From an uncultured Oscillospiraceae bacterium (GTDB lineage: Bacteria > Bacillota > Clostridia > Oscillospirales > Ruminococcaceae): a DNA stretch of 5,729 nt. Shown in pieces: positions 1-4,974 of the stretch (position 1 is its first letter; each line of letters starts with the position of its first letter). The notes beneath the pieces are model-generated. The model was not told where the DNA came from and did no database searches. It saw only the letters and a list, made by a program, of their open reading frames with translations. A program made the position numbers and the translations under genes. The stretch is from assembly GCA_934456315.1 (NCBI GenBank), contig CAKSHG010000147.1, positions 1 through 5,729 on the forward strand, given 5' to 3'.

Positions 1-192
1 TGCCGCAGGGGAACGGTGTTCGCCGAGGGCAGCGTTGACATGACTCTCGAAATAGACGCGGAGCTTGACGACATGCTGCTTCCTCTGCCGACGGTGTGTG
101 CATTGCAGCTCATCGCGTATTACACTTCGGTCTTGCGTGGCATCGACCCCGACAAGCCCAGGAACCTTGCAAAGGCAGTAACAACCGAGTAA
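1..192 (+). CDS. glmS: Glutamine--fructose-6-phosphate aminotransferase (isomerizing), C-terminal end only
   Basis: Partial gene cut by the left edge; the last 63 codons are present and end in TAA at 190-192. GlmS makes glucosamine-6-phosphate from fructose-6-phosphate and glutamine, the first committed step toward UDP-GlcNAc for peptidoglycan, in the cytoplasm. The visible part is the end of the second sugar-isomerase (SIS) domain. The key evidence is the family's signature tail: an [13 protein letters not shown] segment followed by [15 protein letters not shown], close to the usual LQLLAYxxAxxRGxDxDxPRNLAKSVTVE ending. In known GlmS structures this tail helps form the active site and the ammonia channel. 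The N-terminal Cys2 glutaminase domain and first SIS domain lie outside the window. Downstream is a perfect hairpin whose T-run has been displaced by an inserted element. A GlmS paralogue acting on another sugar phosphate cannot be excluded from 63 residues, but the tail favours GlmS itself. Confidence 0.9.
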   Translation, partial: CRRGTVFAEGSVDMTLEIDAELDDMLLPLPTVCALQLIAYYTSVLRGIDPDKPRNLAKAVTTE

Positions 193-197
193 TCCTC

Positions 198-220
198 ACC
201 GGGCAGGAAACTGCCCGGTT
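198..220 (+). terminator. glmS terminator hairpin, T-run missing
   Basis: A perfect 9-bp stem (ACCGGGCAG at 198-206, CTGCCCGGT at 211-219) with a GAAA tetraloop starts 6 nt after the glmS stop. This is the expected place and shape for a rho-independent terminator, but only two T residues follow before the fold-back element begins at 221. A second copy of the 3' half, with a five-T run, lies at 355-375. The hairpin alone may therefore terminate poorly. The structure is seen directly; the disruption is inferred. Confidence 0.75.
203..220 (+). repeat. Left copy of 18-bp direct repeat flanking the fold-back element
   Basis: GCAGGAAACTGCCCGGTT is identical to 355-372. The two copies bracket 134 bp (221-354) that contains the fold-back element. 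The repeat is part of the glmS terminator stem. A target duplication or a recombination-generated duplication would both look like this. Eighteen bases is longer than most insertion-sequence target duplications, so the mechanism is uncertain. Confidence 0.7.
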
Positions 221-325
221 CAGGCTGTCGATAAAGGCACATCTGCGTCGTCAACGCCATTCCGGCAGGCAAGAAGCCTAGCCGAAATGGCGTTTCCTAG
301 CATCTGCACCTTTCTCAACAGCCTG
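221..325. repeat. Long imperfect fold-back element (MITE-like or structured intergenic repeat)
   Basis: About 105 nt form one nearly continuous hairpin. The ends CAGGCTGT (221-228) and ACAGCCTG (318-325) pair perfectly. After a mismatch, GA (230-231) and AAAGG (233-237) pair with the matching bases at 309-316. The middle is looser. AACGCCATT (253-261) then pairs with AATGGCGTT (286-294), and an apical stem (263-270 with 276-284, one bulge) closes on AAGAA at 271-275. There is no open reading frame of substance and no transposase gene nearby. Terminal inverted repeats, small size, lack of coding and flanking direct repeats fit a miniature inverted-repeat element mobilised in trans. The alternative is a dispersed structured RNA or REP-like repeat. 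Only one copy is in this window, so dispersal cannot be shown here. Confidence 0.65.
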
Positions 326-350
326 GGATTATTATTTTCAACAAGCTGAA

Positions 351-375
351 CGGAGCAGGAAACTGCCCGGTTTTT
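351..375 (+). terminator. Second, degenerate terminator hairpin carrying the T-run
   Basis: The core GCAG/GAAA/CTGC (355-366) is retained. The outer stem is broken by an A-C mismatch (354/367) and a G-G mismatch (352/369), with paired bases between and outside. TTTTT follows at 371-375. It looks like the right half of the original glmS terminator, separated from the left half by the element at 221-325. It may still terminate weakly, or may work as the element's own terminator. Confidence 0.5.
355..372 (+). repeat. Right copy of 18-bp direct repeat flanking the fold-back element
   Basis: Identical to 203-220. Upstream of this copy, 326-354 is non-coding, AT-rich sequence. It includes TCAACAAGCTG (339-349), which resembles the element's right end TCAACAGCCTG (315-325) and could be a decayed duplicate of that end. 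Confidence 0.7.
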
Positions 376-394
376 GTGTGCAGAACTGCATGTA

Positions 395-423
395 TTGACA
401 TTCGTGGATTTTTGTGATATACT
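395..423 (+). promoter_or_regulatory. Sigma-A promoter of the zinc-ribbon membrane protein gene
   Basis: A consensus -35 TTGACA (395-400), an exact 17-bp spacer and -10 TATACT (418-423) are present. A TG dinucleotide at 415-416 forms an extended -10. Transcription should start near 430, giving a leader of about 30 nt. This rules out the upstream in-frame ATG at 374 as the translation start. No operator-like dyad was recognised around it. Confidence 0.85.
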
Positions 424-443
424 AAACTGTAGTAGAAATTTAT

Positions 444-450
444 GGAAAGG
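444..450 (+). promoter_or_regulatory. Ribosome binding site that fixes the start at 461
   Basis: GGAAAGG lies 10 nt before the ATG at 461. The spacing is slightly long, but no other Shine-Dalgarno-like sequence precedes a better ATG downstream of the predicted transcription start. Confidence 0.65.
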
Positions 451-460
451 TAGTGTTTAT

Positions 461-1576
461 ATGACTTGCAAAAAATGCGGCGCAGAAATAGCAGACGACG
501 CGGAATTCTGCCCGGTATGCCGCAGCAGCGTGAATGCGGCGGAGGAACCGGTTTCGGTGGCTCCGCCTGTTCCGGAGCCTCCAACGCCGGAAGAAACCGT
601 CCCGGCTGAACCAGTGGATTACTCCGCCGGGGAAGCGCAGCCGGTATTCGAGGAGAAAAAGCCTGCGGGAAAGAAGAAGCTGAATCTTGCGGCGAGCGTG
701 GTCATAGCTATAGTATTCGGATTCCTCGCGATGACTTTCTCGCAGACTGCGGCGGCGCTGTGTGCGGTTTCCGGGGCACTTTCCAGCCACGCGATATCGG
801 AGCAGATAGCCGAAATAGACATCAGCAGCATTGATATAGGCAGCCTTATCCCCGACGATATCAGGGACGAGTTCAGCGCCGGAGCGGGGAGAATATCCAG
901 CGACATAGCCGGCATAGTCAGCACTATCTCCGATGGAGCGATGAACAGCGACCAGGCGGCGGAAATAATCCGCAGGGCTAACATCAACAAGGAGATAGCG
1001 AAGATAATCCGCGCCTATGAGGATTTCATCATGAGCGGCAGATCCGACATCGACATCTCCGAGCAGCTCCAGCAGGCGATAATCGGCGCAAAGCAGGTCT
1101 ACAAGGACGTCACCGGAAAGGACGCTCCCGCAAGCTTTGACAGCGATGTTATCGGGACGATAAAGGACAACGCGGAGCAGCTGGAAAAATTCGCTCCGCA
1201 GGCGGCTCTCGGAATGGTCGGGGAAACGCTGCGCGTGGTATTCTCGCCAGTTGTCTGGATAGTGCTTTTCGTACTGTCGGCGGCTTTCCCGCTGCTGGTC
1301 TGGGCGATAACAAAGCGGGGTACAGCGGCGATGATGAGCGGCGGAGCAGCCTACCTCGTTTCCGGTGTCGGTCTGCTGATATCCGGAGCGATGACCAGTG
1401 CGGCAAAAAATATCAGGTTCGGCGAGTTCGGCGATGTCCTCTCGCAGGTTATATCCAATGCACTGGACGGCAGGCTGATGACCTGCGGCGCAGTCCTGAC
1501 GGCAGTCGGAGCGGTTCTTGTGATAGCATTCATTATTGTAAAGGCTATTGCGGCGAAAAAAGCCAGAACAGCATAA
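461..1576 (+). CDS. Zinc-ribbon, multi-pass membrane protein of unknown function
   Basis: 371 residues; I do not recognise a named family. Residues 1-22 form a zinc ribbon with Cys3-x2-Cys6 and Cys17-x2-Cys20, the short N-terminal type common on Firmicute membrane proteins. A Pro/Glu-rich linker (about 27-68) leads to a basic patch (KKK 71-73) and TM1 (about 75-97). Residues 107-258 form a long, mostly acidic and Ile/Ser/Asp-rich, helix-prone segment. Three further helices follow: TM2 (about 260-283), TM3 (about 290-312) and TM4 (about 342-363). Basic clusters at 71-73, 285-286 (KR) and 366-369 (KKAR) fit a positive-inside topology with both termini in the cytoplasm and 107-258 outside. A longer reading from 374 is rejected because it starts upstream of the promoter's transcription start. 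The gene has its own promoter and terminator, so it is probably monocistronic. A role in envelope sensing or assembly would be a guess; none is assigned. Confidence 0.85.
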   Translation: MTCKKCGAEIADDAEFCPVCRSSVNAAEEPVSVAPPVPEPPTPEETVPAEPVDYSAGEAQPVFEEKKPAGKKKLNLAASVVIAIVFGFLAMTFSQTAAALCAVSGALSSHAISEQIAEIDISSIDIGSLIPDDIRDEFSAGAGRISSDIAGIVSTISDGAMNSDQAAEIIRRANINKEIAKIIRAYEDFIMSGRSDIDISEQLQQAIIGAKQVYKDVTGKDAPASFDSDVIGTIKDNAEQLEKFAPQAALGMVGETLRVVFSPVVWIVLFVLSAAFPLLVWAITKRGTAAMMSGGAAYLVSGVGLLISGAMTSAAKNIRFGEFGDVLSQVISNALDGRLMTCGAVLTAVGAVLVIAFIIVKAIAAKKARTA

Positions 1577-1578
1577 CG

Positions 1579-1606
1579 AAAAGGCGGTTCTTTTGAACCG
1601 CCTTTT
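1579..1606 (+). terminator. Rho-independent terminator of the zinc-ribbon membrane protein gene
   Basis: A 12-bp perfect stem (AAAAGGCGGTTC at 1579-1590, GAACCGCCTTTT at 1595-1606) with a TTTT loop begins 2 nt after the stop codon. The terminal T residues of the right arm provide the T-run. It separates this gene from asnB. Confidence 0.85.
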
Positions 1607-1630
1607 CTGCACCTTTCTGCGAAAACTGCA

Positions 1631-1636
1631 TATAAT
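1631..1636 (+). promoter_or_regulatory. Probable -10 of the asnB promoter
   Basis: A perfect TATAAT stands 28 nt before the asnB start and just downstream of the preceding terminator. No good -35 lies at 17-bp spacing (1608-1613 reads TGCACC), and the upstream TG is one base too far away for a canonical extended -10. The promoter is therefore likely weak or activator-dependent. The gap is too short for a T-box or other long leader. Confidence 0.55.
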
Positions 1637-1664
1637 ACATGAGAAAGCAGAAAGGGGAATAATT

Positions 1665-3491
1665 ATGTGCGGAATTGCAGGGCAGATAGGTTACGAACAG
1701 GATATGCGCCGAATGAGCGGCGTCATGACGAAAATGAGCGCAGTGCTTGCTCCGAGGGGACCCGACGCCTCCGGGCTGTACAGCGACGAGAACGCGTTCC
1801 TTGTACATCGCAGGCTTATCGTCATCGACCCGGATAACGGCGCGCAGCCGATGAGCACCGGCGACCTGACGCTGGTCTACAACGGCGAGCTTTACAACAC
1901 TGCGGAGCTGCGCGGGGAGCTTGAGCGGCTCGGCGTGGAATTCACGGGACATTCCGACACGGAGGTCGTGCTGATGTCCTACGCGAAGTGGGGAGAGCAG
2001 TGCGTCGAGCGGTTCAACGGGATATTCGCGTTCGCGGTCTGGAACAGCCGGGAGAAAACGCTGTTCCTTGCCCGGGACAGGATAGGCGTGAAGCCGCTGT
2101 TCTACTCCAGGACGGCTGACGGGCTGATTTTCGCGAGTGAGATAAAGGCGCTGCTGAAGCACCCGGCTGTGAAGCCGGTGATAGACCAGGACGGCGCTGC
2201 GGAGATCATGCTGATAGGTCCGGCGAAACGCACCGGCAGCGGAGTTTTCCGGGATATCAGCGAGATCCCGGCGGCGCACTGCGCGTCGCTGACCCGCGCG
2301 GGATTCACGGTGCGGAAGTACTGGTCGCTGCACGCGCAGCCGCACACGGAGAATTTCACCGAAACCTCCGCGCACGTCCGGGAGCTGGTGTTCGATGCAG
2401 TAAAGCGGCAGCTGGTGAGCGACGTTCCGCTGTGCTGCTTCCTGTCCGGCGGGCTGGACAGCAGCATTATTTCGGCGATCGCTGCGGAGGAGTTCGCGAA
2501 GCAGGGGAAAAAGCTCCACACCTGGTCGATCGACTACAAGGATAACCACAAGAACTTCCACGCGAGCAGCTTCCAGCCGGACGAGGACGCGCCCTGGGTC
2601 GAGAAGATGGCGGATTTCATCGGGTCGGTGCACACGAACGTAGTGCTGGACACTCCGGCGCTCGCGGAGGCGCTGTATGATTCCACAAGGGCGCGGGACC
2701 TCCCGGGAATGGCTGACGTGGACAGCTCGCTGTACCTGTTCTGCGGGAAGATAAAGGAGCAGTTCCCGGTAGCGCTCTCGGGCGAATGCGCCGACGAAAT
2801 TTTCGCCGGGTATCCCTGGTACCACAGGAAGGAAGTGCTGTTTTACGACGGATTCCCCTGGTCGACGGCGGTCCCGGAACGCGCCGCGCTGATGAAGCGG
2901 AAGATGACCGGCTGCGAAGCGGAGGAGTATGTCCGCCGCAGCTACGATAAGTGCCTGTCGCAGGTGGAGTACCTGGATACCGACAGCGACACCGACCGCA
3001 GAATGCGGGAAATGTTCCTGCTGAACATGGATTACTTCATGACCACGCTGCTGGACAGGAAGGACCGCATGTCGATGGCGCACGGTCTGGAGGTACGCGT
3101 ACCGTTCTGCGATTACAGAATAGTCGAGTACGCGTACAACGTTCCCTGGGCGATGAAGGCGTACACCGGGCGGGAAAAGGGACTGCTCCGCCACGCCATG
3201 ACCGGAGTGCTCCCGGAGGACGTACTCTGGCGCAAAAAGAGCCCCTATCCCAAGACGCACAACCCGGACTACATGCAGCTGCTGTCGGAAAAGCTGCGCG
3301 CTGTGCTGGATTCCGACGACTGCCGCCTGACCTCGATAGTGGACGCCGACCGCCTGCGGGAGCTTCTCGACACGAACGGCGCCAGCTTCGGGAAGAACTG
3401 GTTCGGTCAGCTGATGACCGTCCCGCAGATCTACGCGTATATGCTCCAGACAGAGTACTGGCTTAGGGAGTACAACGTTGAGATAGTATAA
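1665..3491 (+). CDS. asnB: Asparagine synthase (glutamine-hydrolysing)
   Basis: 608 residues, a normal length for the class. AsnB converts aspartate, glutamine and ATP to asparagine, glutamate, AMP and PPi in the cytoplasm. The start at 1665 is fixed by the MCGIAG opening: after Met removal, Cys2 is the N-terminal nucleophile of the glutaminase. AAAGGGG (1651-1657) precedes it by 7 nt. The glutaminase domain (about 1-200) shows R31-G-P-D34 and N73-G-E75. The synthetase domain (about 235-590) has the ATP pyrophosphatase P-loop SGGLDSS (261-267). It also has DLPGMADVDSS (345-355) and LSGECADEIFAGY (371-383), where many AsnB proteins have LSGEGADELFGGY; the Cys form resembles a clade I associate with Clostridia. 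All key residues are present, so it should be active. Its own -10 and flanking hairpins suggest a single-gene transcript. A specialised amidotransferase paralogue acting on another substrate is possible but less likely. Confidence 0.93.
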   Translation: MCGIAGQIGYEQDMRRMSGVMTKMSAVLAPRGPDASGLYSDENAFLVHRRLIVIDPDNGAQPMSTGDLTLVYNGELYNTAELRGELERLGVEFTGHSDTEVVLMSYAKWGEQCVERFNGIFAFAVWNSREKTLFLARDRIGVKPLFYSRTADGLIFASEIKALLKHPAVKPVIDQDGAAEIMLIGPAKRTGSGVFRDISEIPAAHCASLTRAGFTVRKYWSLHAQPHTENFTETSAHVRELVFDAVKRQLVSDVPLCCFLSGGLDSSIISAIAAEEFAKQGKKLHTWSIDYKDNHKNFHASSFQPDEDAPWVEKMADFIGSVHTNVVLDTPALAEALYDSTRARDLPGMADVDSSLYLFCGKIKEQFPVALSGECADEIFAGYPWYHRKEVLFYDGFPWSTAVPERAALMKRKMTGCEAEEYVRRSYDKCLSQVEYLDTDSDTDRRMREMFLLNMDYFMTTLLDRKDRMSMAHGLEVRVPFCDYRIVEYAYNVPWAMKAYTGREKGLLRHAMTGVLPEDVLWRKKSPYPKTHNPDYMQLLSEKLRAVLDSDDCRLTSIVDADRLRELLDTNGASFGKNWFGQLMTVPQIYAYMLQTEYWLREYNVEIV

Positions 3492-3494
3492 AGC

Positions 3495-3525
3495 AAGGGC
3501 TGACGCAAATCAAACGTCAGCCCTT
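3495..3525. terminator. Shared bidirectional terminator between asnB and the MFS gene
   Basis: An 11-bp perfect stem (AAGGGCTGACG at 3495-3505, CGTCAGCCCTT at 3515-3525) with a 9-nt A-rich loop starts 3 nt after the asnB stop. It lies 32 nt beyond the end of the convergent transporter gene. T-runs on both sides are short and interrupted, but the stem is strong and the position between convergent genes fits termination of both. Confidence 0.75.
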
Positions 3526-3557
3526 CTGCTGCCTGTAAAAGCGCAGTAGCGATATTA

Positions 3558-4751
3558 TTAGCTTTCTTTATTCTTGAGCAGCTTTTTTGAAATGACTATA
3601 CCGACAATCAGCAGCACCGGGAAAATTATCGCGGCGAGAATACCCGCGCGCAGCTCCCCGCCGAAGCAGCCGGAAATGAATCCCGCAAGGGTAGGGCCGC
3701 CGGAGCAGCCGACGTCCCCGGCAAGTGCGAGCATTGCAAAAAGCGCAGTCCCGCCGCCCTTTATCGAAGCGGAAGCCTTGCTGAACGTACCCGGCCACAT
3801 TATCCCGACCGAGAATCCGCAGACCGCGCAGCCGACCAGTCCGACCGCCGGGACCGGAACCAGCGAAATGCAGAGGTACGCCGCGATACACAGCAGACAG
3901 CTAAGCTGCATGAACCTGTCGAGGTCGAGCCTGTCGCCGAACTTGCCGTAAAGCAGGCGGGAAAGCCCCATCAGCGCGGCGAACGACATGGGACCCGCAA
4001 GGTCGCCGATGGTCTTGCTGACGCCAAGACCCTGCTCTGCGAACGTGGAAGCCCACTGGCTGACCGCCTGTTCGCTTGCCCCGGCGCAGAGCATCATCAG
4101 CATCATCACCCAGAAAATCTTCCGGGTAAAGAGCTGGCGAAGGGTCAGTCCCTTTTCGCCCTCCTCGTGGAGCGAGTAGATAGGCGCCTTTGCGAACAGG
4201 ATAATGTTCGCGACCGGAATGACTGCCCAGCAGAGGGCAAGTATCTTCCAGTTACCGATACCGAAAATCGAAAAGAACAGCGTGGATATCAGCACAACGC
4301 CGACATGACCCCAGCAGTAGAACGAATGGAGCAGGCTCATGGCGGTTTCCTTGTTGTCGGTGGGGCACGCCTCAAGTATAGGGCTGATGAGCACTTCGAT
4401 CAGCCCGCCGCCTATCGCGTAGATAAATACCGCGATGAGTATCCCGATGAACGGGTCGGGAAGCGCTTCCGGAAGCACGGTCAGCAGGGCGAGCCCGGCA
4501 GCGGCGCAGATATGCGCGATGATGGAGGAAGCGCGGTAGCCTATCTTGTCGACGAATCCTGTGGAGAGCATGTCCACAACGAGCTGAATGCCGAAGTTGA
4601 GCGTTATCAGCAGCGTTATCTGCGTCAGCGGGATATCGTAGCTTTTCTGGAATGTCACGAACAACAGCGGAATGAAGTTGTTGACGATAGCCTGGACGAT
4701 GTATCCGATGAAGCATGCGTACATCGTCAGCTGGTAGTTCTGTTTTTTCAT
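3558..4751 (-). CDS. Major facilitator superfamily transporter
   Basis: 397 residues, the usual size of a 12-helix MFS permease, and rich in hydrophobic stretches along its length. It would move a small solute across the cytoplasmic membrane using an ion gradient. Both halves carry the MFS loop 2-3 type motif: GFVDKIGYR (65-73) and GKFGDRLDLDR (269-279), supporting the ancestral duplication. A polar central loop (about 190-210, with HEEGEKG) separates the halves. LHSFYCWGHVG (141-151) recalls the FHS/fucose-permease branch, so a sugar or related metabolite is plausible, but the substrate cannot be read from the sequence. The ATG (complement of 4749-4751) follows a strong Shine-Dalgarno site, AAGGGAGGTC, on the minus strand (4756-4765). 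The gene is transcribed divergently from a LysR-type regulator, its likely controller, and convergently to asnB. Confidence 0.88.
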   Translation of the reverse strand: MKKQNYQLTMYACFIGYIVQAIVNNFIPLLFVTFQKSYDIPLTQITLLITLNFGIQLVVDMLSTGFVDKIGYRASSIIAHICAAAGLALLTVLPEALPDPFIGILIAVFIYAIGGGLIEVLISPILEACPTDNKETAMSLLHSFYCWGHVGVVLISTLFFSIFGIGNWKILALCWAVIPVANIILFAKAPIYSLHEEGEKGLTLRQLFTRKIFWVMMLMMLCAGASEQAVSQWASTFAEQGLGVSKTIGDLAGPMSFAALMGLSRLLYGKFGDRLDLDRFMQLSCLLCIAAYLCISLVPVPAVGLVGCAVCGFSVGIMWPGTFSKASASIKGGGTALFAMLALAGDVGCSGGPTLAGFISGCFGGELRAGILAAIIFPVLLIVGIVISKKLLKNKES

Positions 4752-4779
4752 AAAAGACCTCCCTTAATGTAATCGATTT

Positions 4780-4808
4780 ATTATATATAAAATAGCGGAA
4801 TAAGTCAA
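4780..4808 (-). promoter_or_regulatory. Sigma-A promoter of the MFS transporter gene
   Basis: On the minus strand, TTGACT (complement of 4803-4808), an exact 17-bp spacer and TATAAT (complement of 4780-4785) form a near-consensus promoter. Transcription should begin near 4773, giving a leader of about 22 nt. The palindrome AATCGATT (4771-4778) sits on the predicted start point, and GCGGAATAA (4795-4803, plus strand) overlaps the spacer and the edge of the -35. Confidence 0.82.
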
Positions 4809-4878
4809 TCTGCAAAACGACGAAATTAGCATTTTTCCCGCGATGATTTTTTAGTAAAGTTCACCGCGCCGGGCATGC
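4809..4878. promoter_or_regulatory. Candidate LysR-binding region between divergent promoters
   Basis: These 70 bp lie between the -35 of the MFS gene and the -35 of the lysR gene, where LysR-type proteins usually bind T-N11-A dyads and control both directions. The stretch is AT-rich with A/T tracts around TTCCCGCGAT (4835-4844), which is one base longer than the complement of the ATCGCGGAA found in the lysR leader (4935-4943). No single convincing dyad stands out, so the exact site is not called. The function is inferred from gene arrangement. Confidence 0.35.
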
Positions 4879-4907
4879 TTGACAAAGAACGGGATTTAGT
4901 GTATCAT
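4879..4907 (+). promoter_or_regulatory. Sigma-A promoter of the LysR-type regulator gene
   Basis: A consensus -35 TTGACA (4879-4884), an exact 17-bp spacer and -10 TATCAT (4902-4907) are present. Transcription should begin near 4914, leaving a leader of about 60 AT-rich nt that contains the inverted repeat at 4938-4961. Confidence 0.8.
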
Positions 4908-4937
4908 AGGTGTATAAATAATAAAATAGTATAAATC

Positions 4938-4961
4938 GCGGAATAATAATGATGTTTCCGC
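4938..4961. repeat. Inverted repeat GCGGAA-N12-TTCCGC in the lysR leader
   Basis: Six-base arms (4938-4943 and 4956-4961) flank 12 AT-rich bases, ending 2 nt before the Shine-Dalgarno-like sequence of the regulator gene. It could be an autoregulatory protein-binding dyad or, in RNA, a small stem-loop affecting translation. The left arm belongs to GCGGAATAA, which also occurs in the MFS promoter at 4795-4803. The arms are short, so chance is possible. Confidence 0.4.
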
Positions 4962-4963
4962 AT

Positions 4964-4970
4964 GAAAGGG
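4964..4970 (+). promoter_or_regulatory. Ribosome binding site of the LysR-type regulator
   Basis: GAAAGGG ends 4 nt before the ATG at 4975, a rather short spacing. The nearby ATG at 4962 is out of frame with the regulator and has no Shine-Dalgarno site, so 4975 is taken as the start. Confidence 0.6.
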
Positions 4971-4974
4971 AACT

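Noticed and set aside
96..281. 61-codon open frame overlapping the end of glmS and the fold-back element
   Set aside because: It is a shifted frame over the conserved GlmS tail that then runs through the terminator hairpin and half of the fold-back element.
221..325. Integron attC site
   Set aside because: Length and fold-back shape would fit, but the expected GTTRRRY/RYYYAAC core sites are not at the ends and no cassette-like gene or integrase is present.
374..460. N-terminal extension of the zinc-ribbon protein to the ATG at 374
   Set aside because: It lies upstream of the predicted transcription start (about 430) and includes the promoter itself; the zinc ribbon begins right after the ATG at 461, which has a Shine-Dalgarno site.
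440..1612. 390-codon open frame antisense to the zinc-ribbon protein gene
   Set aside because: Also codon-aligned with the sense gene and explained by the same codon avoidance; Arg/Tyr-rich, no domain, and it would run through the terminator at 1579-1606.
1548..1664. N-terminal extension of AsnB to the ATG at 1548
   Set aside because: It would overlap the previous gene and its terminator, and would bury Cys2, which must be N-terminal to act as the glutaminase nucleophile.
1607..1664. T-box or other riboswitch controlling asnB
   Set aside because: Only about 58 nt separate the preceding terminator from the asnB start and a TATAAT lies within it, leaving no room for such a leader.
1545..3260. 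571-codon open frame antisense to asnB
   Set aside because: It is codon-aligned with asnB, so its stops would only come from sense TTA, CTA or TCA codons, which this GC-rich gene avoids. The predicted protein is Arg/His/Val-rich low-complexity sequence with no recognisable domain and no start signals.
4167..4772. 201-codon open frame on the plus strand inside the MFS gene
   Set aside because: Codon-aligned antisense shadow of the transporter; charged low-complexity product and no promoter or ribosome binding site.
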